Shown piece after piece: positions 10,721 to 24,348 of a stretch of 64,000 nt of DNA. Under the pieces are notes generated by a model. The model did no database searches, was not told the origin of the DNA, and saw nothing but the letters and a program-made list of their open reading frames with translations. Origin of the DNA: Halichondria panicea (lineage: Eukaryota; Porifera; Demospongiae; Suberitida; Halichondriidae); contig NC_087389.1 in NCBI RefSeq assembly GCF_963675165.1, positions 6,124,621 to 6,188,620 of the forward strand, in the 5' to 3' direction. Position 1 is the stretch's first letter. Each line of letters starts with the position of its first letter. Made by a program: the position numbers and the translations under genes.

Positions 10721-11910
10721 ATGCCAGTGAGTGCATATAATTACAGGCTACTGCATAGATCTAATTATATTATAATTATATATACAAGCTATAAAGTGGA
10801 TGTGCATATGAGCATGACCTCCTATAAACTACTGCATAATTATAGTCTTCTTAAGTTACAGCTCTCCCTCCCCATGTAGGGCAAGCGTCCGATAGCTCAG
10901 AGCAAGGTTGTCTTTATCTCACTCCTAGTGGTGGACATGCTCAACACCATCCTGCAAGAGACCATCACACTCTCCAAGGGTGATCGAGTAGCAAGTGCCC
11001 GAGCTGCCATCGTTGTCTTTGTTCTCTGTATGATTGTATTATTTGGCCCGTTAACGATTGGCCATTATGTCTATTTCTGCATAGCAAGAAAAAATCCAGT
11101 CAGTTTTATTACATCTCTCCTTGAAATTATGGGAGTGCTTTTCTTTTTCTATGGCAACAATATCACAAGTATTATCAACAGCTGGAGAATTGAGTTAGGT
11201 TGTGACTCTCAATGCGTCCTCGATAATCAAATAGCAGCTGCTTTCTCTTTGGGAATGTCTCTAATCATTATTCAGATAGTTCCGTCTGTTCTGAAAAAGT
11301 TGTTAAAGTTGCTGAAGAGAAAACAACAACATGTGAAGAAAACAAGATCACCTGATTGGTACACTGCGCTTGATTTGATCACGATGTTTATCAAGATCAA
11401 TTAACACCATCTACTCGGCTATTGTTGGGATGACACAATCCACTGATTTCTGCAGCAGCACTGAAGTTGCTGCAAGTTCAGTTTTCCTGTCCGTTTGTGT
11501 TCTACTGGGAATTGCTAGTGAGTTAATCGATTATTTCTATGCTTTGGACACGAATTTAAAGAGCAACAAAGAATACATCGACAAGTCATTGGTAACTATC
11601 GGCATGATTCTTATTGTCACTATTTGCCTTCCCTTTTATTTACTGGCCGATAATTTCCAGCCTCTCGATTGTGCGTTCAGTTGTGACACTATTGTTGCTA
11701 ATGCGACCATCAGCACAACCACATGCAACCGGACGGCCAACAGTGGAGTTAGACTGGGGTTTACCCTAACCACGCTTATTATCGTCCTCATCTTCTCCAG
11801 TGTTTATTTCTATCATGTTCGATTAGCTGAAATAAATCGAAAGAAGCTGAAGAGTAACATTGTTATAATTACTGGGACACAGCTGGATAATTTAATGATT
11901 ACATGTGAAG
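10721..11910 (+). pseudogene. Multi-pass membrane protein, frameshifted
   Basis: A two-codon first exon (ATG at 10721, donor gtgagt at 10727) joins in phase to a large exon from 10880. The first frame runs to a TAA at 11402-11404. The frame one base over then continues from NTIYSAIVG into a second long hydrophobic stretch, so a single-base change probably split one reading frame. About seven membrane segments can be drawn, including AAIVVFVLCMIVLFGPLTIG, VFLSVCVLLGIASELIDYF and GFTLTTLIIVLIFSSVYFY. Loops are short and basic on one side (KKLLKLLKRKQQHVKK). An extracellular-looking loop has several cysteines and N-glycosylation sites. The 3' end runs into an antisense LINE near 11910, so the original C-terminus is missing or lies beyond it. 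I do not recognise the family. Confidence 0.5.
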
Positions 11911-14237
11911 CTAGCTATAATTACGTGTGTAGCATCTGTTGCATGGGCACATTAAGTGGTAGGTACATGGGATGTCAGAGACAAAGTTTTGTTTGAAGTG
12001 CTCCCAGAAGTAATGGTGGAGTGTATTCTTTGTTGAAGTTAGTGGTGCGCTGATATCCATCAGCATAGTGGGCATCAAGTTCCATAACCTTGTGATACGA
12101 TTGAGGTAGAAGTGTCTGCTTGCGCTGTAGTGATTGGCTTGTACAGTGAGTTTGTTGTTGCAACTGAAGCGGGTGCGACCAGTAACGAATTTGATGTGAT
12201 CTCTTATGTTGAAGTTGTCCGAGGGTTCCTTTAAGTGACTTTACTAGAAACATTATGTCCTGTATTTCAAACCAGTACATTAGAGGTAGTAGCTTCAAAT
12301 CGGACAGCCTTGATCTGTATGAGCTTGAGTAATCATTGAGTATGAATTTGGTGGCTCTCCTCTGGATTCTTTCTAGTTTTTGAATGTCCTTGATCAAATT
12401 TGGTCTCCAGACTTGGGAGCAGTAGGTGACCTGGGATCTAACTAGGGTTATATATAACGATTTTTTTGTGCTGGTTTCTGATTTCATTGAAATCGTCCGT
12501 CGGATGAGGTTAAGAGCTCGGTAGGCCTTAGACGATATGAGGTTATAATGCAGTGACCAGGAGAGGTTGTTGGCTATGCACAAGCCTAGGTCTTTTTCTT
12601 TTGTAGCAAAGTTAAGGTGAGAATTGTGGATTGAGTAGAGTGTATTAGGGTTGTCTTCGTGCCAGCTAGGATGAGTTATGCGCAGCACATTACATTTTCC
12701 TTCATTGAGTTGCATGTTCCAAGTAGTGCACCAGGATGACAACTGGTTGATGTCTGTTTGTAATTCCAATTGGTCTTCCGTAGAAGTGATGCACTTTACT
12801 AGCTTTGTGTCGTCCGCAAATAGAAATGGATTGGCAGATGAGATGCACTCCGGTAGGTCATTGATAAAAATAATAAATAACAGTGGGCCTAGGATGCTTC
12901 CTTGCGGAACTCCTGACATAACTGGTAAGTAGTTGGATGGAGTATTAATAACACTTGTGAAGTGTATCCTGTCATGTAGGTACGATTTAAACCACAGCCA
13001 AAGAGGAGGGCCTGTGATGCCTGTCTTCCAAAGCTTTAGCAACAGCTCATTGTGTGGGACCGTGTCGAAAGCTTTCTTAAAATCTAGGTAAGTTGACATC
13101 TGTAGGTTTTCGGTTTTCTATGTTGTCAAAAACTTGGGAAAAGAATAGGATTAATTGAGAAAGACATGATCGGTTTCTTAGGAACCCGAATTGTTGGCAT
13201 GTTATCTTTGGTCTCACGAATGTAATAATTTTCTTGTAGATGATAGTTTCAAAGACTTTGGATATAATTGGGAGAAGAGAGATGGGCCGAAAGTTTTCTA
13301 CAAGATGGGGGTCGCCCTTCTTTGGGATTGGGCAGATTTTGTGGACCTTCCAGTGGGGTGGGAAAGTATGTGAAGATAGGCTAGAATTGAAAATGTGTGT
13401 GACTGATCTTGTGAGAGCGGTAGCACAGCATTTGAGGGTTGACGCATTTATATTATCGTGGCCTGGTGACTTTGTTGTGTCTAGTGAGGTGAGGGTTTCG
13501 TACACCTCAGACTCTTCTATAGAGATAGAGCTCAGTTGATAAGTGGGGGAGGGCATTTTGTCCCATGGAGGAAGTGTATAGTCACTTCTTGTGAATGTCG
13601 AGTTAAAGTATTTGTTGAATATTTCAGCAATCTGTCCAGTCTCTGTGATGATGGAGCCGTTGTGGATTATTGTTCTAGTTTGTGGACTTTTCTTACTTAG
13701 GTCGCGCAGATGACGGAATAGTTTACTTGGGTTGAACTTAAAGCATACTGCCAACGATTTTTCGTACTCAGATTTGGCAGTTGTCATTAGTTCCTGGAGA
13801 TGAGTAGACAAGTTAGATAGCCTTAGGGATGTACTCTCAGTGGGTTTGGATTTGTTTCTGCGTGTAAGCGTTTTGCAGCGATTGATAGTATGTCTCATTT
13901 CTGTGGTATACCATTTTGGGCTTTTTGACTTCTGAGAGTTAAATTTGGGCACAAATATTTCCTGTGCTCTTGAGATGATTTTTTCTAGATGGACTGAACA
14001 GGCAGGCTTGGGTTGGCAGATAAAAAACTCAGACATGGAATTAAAATTTGCTTTTTTAAAGTTGTAGTTGCTGGCCGGTTTGTCTTTAGAGAGTAGTTTT
14101 GGTGTTTTTAAGCCATCTAGTGAGAACGTGATAAGGAAGTGATCAGACATAGGTGAACAATTAGACGAGTCAATGTGCAGGTTGAGTATCCTAAAAGGGG
14201 TGGGGCTGGTCTTGCAGGTACACTCGTAGATCATCAA
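11911..14237 (-). mobile_element. 5'-truncated LINE (jockey/CR1-L2-like), defective
   Basis: Minus-strand frames encode the C-terminal tip of an apurinic-type endonuclease (SPMSDHFLITFSL) and then a reverse transcriptase with ENFRPISLLP, YLDFKKAFDTVPH, SGVPQGSILGPLLF and FADDTKL. Coding ends at a stop at 11911-11913 after a Cys-rich tail (CPCNRCY). There is a frame change at 13077-13099 and another near 12215. Most of the endonuclease and any ORF1 are missing at the 14237 end, as usual for incomplete target-primed insertion. No poly-A is seen. Confidence 0.85.
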
Positions 14238-14493
14238 TCTATAGTATACACTGTACTGTTTTATAATAATTATCGAATGCTATGAACTTTACTTCCAATT
14301 TTCAATTTATATTAGGTACTTGAAGAGATCTTTGAACGATTCCGGAACTTTACTTTTGACTTTGAAGAGTTTCATGTTCACATTACACACTGTGCATATG
14401 GCAAATGACACTATATCATTAGTAACATACAAATCTTGAGTATAAAAACAATGCAATAAAAATAATGAACAGTTTGTGCTATGCTAATAATAA

Positions 14494-15646
14494 TTATTTT
14501 TCTGATGATTTCCTAGAATTGTGTTCCGAGCTTTCACCTTTGACCCTCAGCGAGTCCCCGTCCAACTTGCCATGGTGACTATGGGATGGACTTTGACCTG
14601 GGCTTGATACTGATTTGATCTCTGTCGGGTTGTCATAGCGACTGTAGTCTGGAAACTCGGTAATAGTTTTAGAGAACTTGACTTTCGGAGCCGATCTCCT
14701 AGCATCTCTACAGTGTGTGGGCGTGTGTGAGTGGGGGGTAATTTATAAAGAACAGAAATAATGCTGCAACTAAAGTGACTGCTATAGTATACACACACGA
14801 TTGGTAATACACAGTGACACTAGCAAGTGTATGCAATGGCCGAGTGGTCTCCCAGTAAAGTGTAGGGATAACTCACTCTGTGTGTCTCTGGCTCCTGGAG
14901 GACCTCTCACTCTTGCTATCAGCCTGGGCACAGAAATCAAACAATGTAGGTGGCTACTAAAGTCTATACTGATGGCTACATTGAAACCTGTCTATACCCT
15001 ACAAGTAGCCTCTATAATACAGCCAGGTTAATGGGCCCCAAAACCTCTGCCCGGTGCATGGCCACTACCAAACAGGTATGATACAGTGCGTACGTAACTC
15101 TACTGTATTGCACACAAGCTACACACATGTACAGTGTCTCTCACCTCATCTGACTTGCTGTAGAGGCGCTGTATGATAGGAGTGAGGGGGGAGAAGGTTC
15201 GGGTCATACCACCACCACGTTTACGAGCCTCTCGATTAGCATTCATACGCTGAGCTACTGACGTCATCTGCTTCCTGTGTGTGTGTGGGGGGGTGCAGTC
15301 ATAGTGTGTGTGTGCGCGTGGTGGGAAGGTGCAGTCATAGTGTGTGTGGGGGGGGGGGGGGGGGGGTGCAGTCATAGTGTGTGTATAGGCACACCAGTTA
15401 AACTTCAAGCACGGACATGTTGCAGTAGTTGAACATCTTTCAGCAGCCATAACTAGTACTGTCCAAATTTCCAAAAGTTGATGATTTTCTGAAAGCTTAG
15501 AAAGAGACCTTTCAAATGATGTATTTTAATCCAAAATTTAGATGGGGACATAATTAAATTGTCATTTTTCGACTTTGAACCATGGGCTATTTATTATGCC
15601 TCGAGGCGTAGCCGCACGAGGGATACGGTAAAGCTGACTGTGTGTG

Positions 15647-15681
<35 letters not shown>

Positions 15682-18600
15682 GTGTGTGTGTATTCCAGCT
15701 ATAACTGCTCAACGGTTACAATGCGACGAAAACTAACAGCTTCTGTAGGCTTCTAGCCACGTTCTCTTGGATTTTGATTCGTGGATTAGCAAACTAAAGC
15801 TTGTTTCTCGAGTTATGGCTAGTTTGACTCACATCAAAGGCTGTTGCAGTCTCTTCAGAATCTTTCATAGCATCATCTGTTCGCACAAACTTTCTATTCA
15901 ACTTATGAGTTTGCCTTGCACTTAAGCGCTAGCTTTTTGTTGGCTACAAGAGTTAGAAACAACTGCTAAAGACGCTAGCTATTTTAGTAGCCATTATTGA
16001 TTGAACTTGCAGACACACCCCTATTCCTGGATGTAGATCTAATGCGCATGCGCGCTCAATACCACGTGTAAGAGAATCCATTTTGCAGAATCAGAATCAA
16101 TTTTCTTCTTTGTTGAGGTCCAGGTAAGTAGCCACAAACCAACCTTTTCTGCATTATTTTCAATTTGTATTATTCGATTAACCTTTCTATAACACTCTAA
16201 TACTTTTGAGCGAAAGCAAAAACATGGCGAGAGGCATTAGCACAGCGCCAGCTTCAACACTAGTTATCTATGGTATCGGGCTAAATTGGCAAATTCTGTC
16301 ATCTCCCAAATAACAACATTGATGGTATCATTTGAAAGGTATTTTTCTAAGCTTTCGGAAAATTATAAAATCATTGAAATTGGATCCACGGAATTCAAGT
16401 TATGGCGACTGAACGAGTCCACTAACCAATTGATTAAACGGGGGACATGTACATGTAGTACATACCTGCACATTAATTTATACTATTCACTCACTCTAAC
16501 ACTTCTTGGGGGGTGGCTGTTCGATAGTCAATGGTATTATGGTCCTCCCCTTTATCTGCCGCCTCATGACCTCTGTCTTTTGACCCTCGCGACCTCTTCT
16601 TAGCGGCAGGATCCGGGGGTACAGGGGGACGATTGGAGGATCGTTTAGGAGTAGTGGGTGGTTCAGGGGGTGCCTTCCGCACAGGTACTTGACTCCTGCT
16701 GGGGGGAGGGGGTTGATAATTCACTTTTCGCATCATTTGATACTCTACTTACGTACAAGTTGATAATTCACTTTTTGATTATATACGCCATTAATTTTGA
16801 TAAGTTATAGTTATTATGAACATTGCATACTCATTACACTTACTTCTTATTGGCTGATGGTGCAGTAGCCCCTCCCCCTCCAGTGGGCGGAGTGTCCTGG
16901 TTCATGTGCAGTATTGATGCCATGAGGTCGACGTGATGTTCCCTCATCTTAGTCAGTCTCTCCTCGTGACTAGTCAGCAGTTTAGTAATGGCAGATTCAT
17001 GCTCTTTCTCTAGACTGGAGAATGCATCTCGTAACTGTCCATTATCCTTCTGTACACTGGGTGGGTGTGACAAGGGGGAGGGGCTTATTACAGTAACAGT
17101 GCAGATATTGAGAATGTTTATACAACAAATAGACAGCTAAACTAGCAATTCTCATAGCGAGACAATCTCAGTACAGACTACAGTGTACATACAAACCACC
17201 ATACACACACACACTACACACATCCCTCCCCAAATTAAAGGGGTCCCCCTCCCTCCACTTACATAGCGAGCTGCTCAGCCATGTGTGTCAGTTCTCCGGA
17301 GAGTGCCCAACAAGTCTCGTACATCATGAGATAGCGGACACAGATATTCTGACCCATAGCATCGGCCCAATCCACCGGCTTCTGGTTCTCCCTGTCCGTG
17401 TGGACCATGCTGTAGCCAAAGTCCATGAGCAGCTGTGTGTGTGTGTGTGTGTGGGTGGTATGTGTGTGAGCGGTGTGGGGGTGTGTGTGGTATGTGTGTG
17501 TGTGTGTGTGGGTGGTGTGGGGGTGTGTGTGAGGAGGGGAGTGATACAGCTAGACTTAGAAACTAAATATCTAAAAACATGATTGCAGTTATCGTTGCTA
17601 CAGTAGCTATACGATACACACGTTTCAGACTTGAGCAAGCACTTATTACACTAACAGCACACACCCACCCACTCACACATCCGCCCACTTACCTGTAGAC
17701 AGTCGAGGTGTCCTCCCTGTGCGGCAAAGTGGGCGGGGGTCACACCAGACTCATCCAGTATCTCTGTCACTTCCGACTGTTCGTTCCTCTTCTTCACCGT
17801 CTTGAGAAGCCACTCAAGGCACTTGGCCTGTCATGTGATGAGCACGTATACCATAGGAATATCATGTGACAACTAGAATAATATAAATACTGTCAGTGTA
17901 GTATATAGTATACAAGAACAGTGGATTTTACTTAATTTTAATTTTGCGTCGAAATTCCAAAAATTGTTTGACAACAAATTACTCGTTACTCCCACTCGTT
18001 ACAAGATTAGTACTCACAAATACAGTCTCTGTACAAATTGTTAGGGTATTAGCGTAACCAGGTTAGCCTGCAGCTGACTACATGAACAGTGTGGGCAGGA
18101 GCTAAGGTGTGTACATGTAGCTACAGCCTCAGCTCGTTAATCACTGTAGGTCACTATAAATATACTAGCTTATGTTTTATTATGTAATCAAAACTTGGAA
18201 CAGTCTAAGTTAGCCCAGAGTTGTCTTAAGTGGCAATCTCGTTTCCTCGTAAACTAGGCCGGTGGTTAGTACCAACCACCACCACCACTGACTAGCGTGG
18301 GCACATCCCTGGGCCTAGGTTATTGGTCTCACTTGTTAATCAGTGGATTTGGCCGCTAAATACGAAAAATTACAGTCAGCAACTGTGTAATACTACTCTT
18401 AACTCTAGTTATGGCAGTCGACATTAGCGACTAAGTGTGGCCTGTGCTCAGTGTTATTAGTGGCTCACCTGTCCATGGAACGCAGCGTGATGCATGAGAG
18501 TCTCTCCCCCAGTGTCCCTCACTTGGAAGGGGATCTTAGCCTCCTCCACTAGCCATTGGAGACACTCTACTGAACCACCCTAGTGGAGGGGGGGCAATAG

Positions 18601-21600
18601 CAATCAACTATTAGGACTGAATGCAGAATTACATTCTCAATCTTCAATTAATTTCAAGGCACTCAATTTTTCGTAGACTGTCCAAACTGAACATTTCTAG
18701 ATTTTCGAGGATAAGTTTCAAATACAGAAATGTCAGTGTCAAACGGACAACCAGTAACTGCCTATTAGTAAGTGTGTTCCCTGTACCTGTATAGCGAGCA
18801 TGGCGGGTGTGGTGAATGAGTCATCTGGTATCTGCAGTGCGGAGGAGGGCAGTCCACTCTCCACTAGGAACTGTATGATGGGCAGGCGGCCATGGAGGGC
18901 AGCCTTGTGGGCCAGACTGAAGTGGTGCTCGTTACTACCGTACGTGTCCACCTCGTGACTGCTCAACATGTGATGCTATGTGGGGGGTAAGATATCATCA
19001 TTCACATGGACTGTGGGTTGTATTAATCAATGGTTCTACAGCTGCATTATTTGCATTCCGTGGATCAAATTTCAAATCAAATTTCTTAGAAAAAAACCTT
19101 TCAAATGGTGTCATAATAAAATAAAATAAATTTTTTGCCATGGATTATAATAGCCGGATGGTCCAAAATAAAAAATGACAATTATGCAAATTTTTTGTTG
19201 AATATTATTTGAAAGATCCCTTTAAAATTGTACAAACAACTGTACTAAAGTTATAGCTGTTAAACTGCAACCCCCCTCCCCCCCCCCCCCCCCAATTCAA
19301 GCCCTTGTACGACAAATCCCGGGGCTCACCAGAGTCTTGATGTCTCCATTAGCAGCCGCCTCGTGTGCTAGACTAACATTGTTCTTAGAGAATGGTTCGT
19401 GTCTCGGCAGTTTGTTGGTCATGTGATGTGAGGGGGAGTATTGTTGTTGGTCTGATCTCATGTACTGCATACCAGGGGGAAGTCCTCTGTGGCTCATGTG
19501 ATGCTCATGTGACCCAGGGTGGTGCTCATGTGATCCGATGTAATCGTGCGGTGGTGGCCTATAGCCGTGATGCGCTACAATGTATTGGTGGGGGGCGTGA
19601 GCCTGTGACGAGTGGGCGGCGTGGGCCTGTGAGGAGTGTGGGGGAGAGATGTGATGATGCCGACTAGCCGCTGCCTCGTACGCCATTGAGGGGTGGGCGG
19701 GATACATTCCAGTGTGAGTTGTGTAGGCTAGTTCTGCTCTGTGGGGATCGTACATGTAGCGATGGTCTTGCTGTGAGAGACTTGGAGGTGGTACAATGCC
19801 TTGTGTTATGCCCTGAGGTATGCCTTGAGGGGGTGGCTGTGATAGGCTAACGTAGGTAGGGTAGGGGTCTGCGTGATGGTGTGAGTGGTGTGGAGGGGGC
19901 GGATAATGGGCCTGCCCGCCAGATGGTGGGTGTGGTTTAGATTTTGATGGATCTGGTTTGAGCATCGGAATTTCTGAATGTGCAGAATCGGTTTGTTCTT
20001 CATCATTGATAATGGCCAACTCTTCCACACTTGAGCTACGAGAGTCACCCACTAATCGACCTTGTGATCCCTCTGCTATCGTGCCAGAGTGGGTGGGGCT
20101 TATCTTGGAGGCCCCGCCCACTGGGCTCGGACCTGCCGATCCGTTTGAACTACTTTTATCTTTGTCTTTATCATTCGTTGGTGAAGCATCTTTTTCGTTC
20201 TTTGTAGCCCCTCCAGAATGGTTTCCGTTTTGATTGAATTGCGATACTTTTAGAGCCACGTTAGTTCTAATCTGACGAACTGAATCTTCGCTGTCGATCT
20301 TTCTAGCTTCTAAAGTCCTCATAAGTTTTGATGGCTTCTGGTTGGTCGAATGTGAGTTTACGTGGTGACGTGTGTTTGGTATAGAGAGAGAAACTTTCCC
20401 CATCTGTACTGTAGTGGTACCTGCAGAATGTGTGGGAGGGGTGTAGAATGTGTGGGAGGGGGCAGAATGTGTGGGAGGGGGCAGAATGTGTGGGAGGGGT
20501 GCAGAATGTGTGGGAGGGGGCAGAATGTGTGGGAGAGGTGTAGAATGTGTGGGAGGGGGCAGAATGTGTGGGAGGGGTTGTATTAATAATTATTATTATT
20601 GTTGCATACGTATCATTTTATGACTGTCTCAGCTATTATATTACAAGAGGCAGAATCAGTAACTATAGCTAATTATATATAAGGTAAGTAACTATACAAG
20701 GTACATGTACACAGTAGATTGAAGTCTATTTGTGTTGAGTTTGACCTTCATAAAGTTGTCATAACTTTGTCATACATTACTGAAATTCAAAGTTTATATA
20801 ATTATATACCATTGGATTCCTTGTTAAAAAGCGCTTCTATCTATATGCTGTAGAGCTGGTAAGCTCCAACCAGCTAAAAGTTAGCATTTTCCATGTAGAA
20901 GTCCCAGGCATACTTGTCCACCACATAAAGCATAAATGAAGCCATAATTGACCACATAACTTCCGGGGCCGAACTCAACGCAACTAGACTTCAGTGCCTA
21001 TAACTATACATGTACATCTCTATACACCGTGCACACTCTAGCATTAAGGTACCACTACAGCGGGTAATCTTCGTTGGTGAAAATGTTTGTAGAACCAAAA
21101 TGAGATGCTTAACTTTTAAATTTCCAAATATCAAATTTTCAGCAAATGAACATAATTATATAGCCCATGGTATTTTGTAGAAAATGGGCCAAAAAATGAT
21201 TTGAACTACCTTAAATCTTAAATCTAAGCTTCCTTCAGAAAATCAATTGGGTCTCCAGAATTAATCAGATTTGGCACTTATTATATTGCATGGGGCTGTG
21301 TCTACGTACCTCTGTTGTTATGTTGAACCTTGACCTCCTCCTCCCCACCCTCACGCCCCACACTCCCCACAGCATGTATACTCTCAATCATGTGACGATG
21401 TATCTGTTTGCCGAGGGTACTGTTGGGGGTGGAGCTAGGACTGCTCTCCCCTGAGGGGGATCCCCTCTCTCCAGGATCAATTAACACCTGTGTGTGTGTG
21501 GGCGGGGAAACACGCGTGTAACAACACAGACACACATCTCACAGTTGGCAGTTTGTATTATTAATAGCTGTGTATAGGAATGGGAAGAAAAATTTTATGT

Positions 21601-23175
21601 ACAATAGTTATCATTATAATTATAGCTACACAGTGGTTGGGCGTGGCTCTACCGTTCCTGACGGGAGGTCGGGTTGCAAGTCTATCTAGGATTTGTTCTG
21701 CGGCACTAGAGTGGCGCCCTATCAGATTGCAGCATTTTTCACGTGCTTGGTTACACTTCAGCAGAACAAATCCCAGATAAGCTTGCAACCCGACCTCCCG
21801 TCAGGGACGATAGAGCCACACCCAACTAGGTACACAGTACCAGTACATGTACATGTACATCATTTATAGGTACATGTACATGCATGTACTGTACATGGCC
21901 CTTTAGATGTAGAGTACAGGCCGGGGAGATACATGTCATGTACAGCATAAACATACATTGTACTTTACAATAGCTGTTGCCTGTGTTCAGTAGGTACACC
22001 TTTAATTCACTTCACGACAAAATTAATTAGATACTCACCTCGTTAGTGCCGTTATCGGGGGAGTCCCTGTTGCTATGGTGACCTGTCACTGTCGGGTACA
22101 TCTTTGTTGGGACCAACTTGGAATTGACCACACCCATATTGTTGTTAGGGGCAACAGGATCGTACGAATACATTGAAGAATTTGATTGGCCATCTTGTAT
22201 AATTGGACCATAAGAAGGCTTCCCTACACCACTAGGCCGAGGCACCCATTGATATTGCTGCCCACCTCCCCCTGAGGAAAGCTGACTCGGCGGTAATGGG
22301 CCGACCGTATGCTTCGGATAATGAAGATGGTGTGTTTCATACGGCTTCCTTGAACGAGGCGTCAATGTCACATGACCTGAAGGTACATGTTGCTGCAGTG
22401 TTCGTGGTCCAGTAGCAGATGAATTAAATCCAATTCTCTTTGTTGAGAAGTGAGAGTTTATTCGAGGGTGGGGATTTGGAGGTGGTGGTGGTGGGTGTGG
22501 TCTTGCATGTGACGATGGGAGGGGTGGGGGTTGTGATGAGGGTGGAGGGAGGTGTGAGTGTGTGGTGGGCGGAGATCGTGACGAGTGGTCAGAACCTGAC
22601 GATACAGGACTCACTGAAGAGTGGTTGGGGCTCATCGAAGACCTGTGGTGTGGGTGTGTGTGTGTGAGTGTGTGTGTGTGTAGGTAATTACAGGAGACAA
22701 TATACGATAACGATCAGATATCAGATAGGATTATAATAATGATCACTATATTTAGTTATTGCGGGCACTGGCAAACAATGTGACAAATACCTCAGTGCAA
22801 GGGAGGGCACGAGCATTCAATATTGTTACACTAGCTATTTAACGACATGTATTATTGTAGCATCAACTCAATCAGTGGGAGAGGTGGTTTTATTATTCTA
22901 GTAGCACCCGCCTCGTTGCTCTAGTGATGTGAAAACAATGAAACTATGGCCAGAGAACTACACCCAATAAAACCACAGTATTACTAAAAAGGTCACGATG
23001 TCCTCCCAACACACTCCTACTAATGAGGTATTCAGTCAATGCTACGTATGCTCGATACATTATTCTACTACGTACACTGTTACCTTGGTGACACGGTGTG
23101 GTTGCGTGGGTGTTGCTTGGACGTCATGTGATCTCCATCGTTTTCACATTCTTCTTCGGCTATCGGAGAAAACTG

Positions 23176-23206
<31 letters not shown>

Positions 23207-23222
23207 TGTGTGTTGGATGGAT

Positions 23223-23270
<48 letters not shown>

Positions 23271-24314
23271 GGGTGTGTGTGGGGGTGGGTGGATGTTTAA
23301 ACCCATACTCCCACAAACCATCTGGTCATTACAGCTACATGTAGTTCTGTAGTTTTGTATCCAACACAATCAACAACAAGTTAATGCACGTATAATTATA
23401 CACTATGATCCAATAATTGAAAAGCTATTAATTTGGACTGACTAATTCAATCATCGCCCTCTTAGCGCCCACTTACATTACAACAACACATCAACCACCC
23501 ACCACACACACACAAGTACTAGACAATGACCACATTAACCACCCACCACACACACACAAGTACTAGACAATGACCACATTAACCACCCACCACACACACA
23601 CAAGTGCTAGACAATGATACAGAATGTACAGACAGTATAGTGTGATATTTACATATTGGACTGAACCATTGTCAATCCATCAGTAGTTACTTATTTCTCC
23701 ACATCCACTTGTTATCAATATTTTATATAGAGATATACGTGAGTGTTTAAAAACAAAACAATCTTTTGGACAGAAATAAATTCAAAAACAGGGATAGTTG
23801 TACACGTTAACTATTATATAAGTGACGTGAGAGCCATGCAGTCTAGCCGGTCACATTGAAACCATAAGTAGCTCCCCAGACAAAGCTATTATTATAATCA
23901 GATTAAAATCATAATCAACGTGAGAACCAGTCTATGATATACCACACACACCTGCATGTGAGGAAGGTCATATAGACAATAAGCACCACGAGGAAGAAGC
24001 CAATAATGGAGGTCTCATGATCCCAATAATGGAGGTCTCATGATCGGAACAAGGAATTAATTTTTCCGGTTGATTAATGAGAGGTCATAACAGTCAGCCA
24101 TACATGTATATATATATATAGTCCCGTCTAATCAATCACCCACCCACACCCACACACACCCACGCAAGCACACCCACACGTGTTCTTGCCGGCGTAGACC
24201 ATCGAATAATTTGCTAAAATGCCCGCTGCACAAAATTAGCTATAAGCTATAGACTGACAACATGGCTGTGCTAGTCAAGCTAGTCAAGTAAAAGGCTTGC
24301 AAATTAATGGTATC

Positions 24315-24348
<34 letters not shown>

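Noticed and set aside
20362-20586. Gly/Arg/Val repeat frame on +
   Set aside because: It is a translation of the 20-bp minisatellite antisense to the ankyrin gene.
21561-21788. Overlapping open frames on both strands
   Set aside because: They arise from the inverted arms of the 21634-21828 hairpin.
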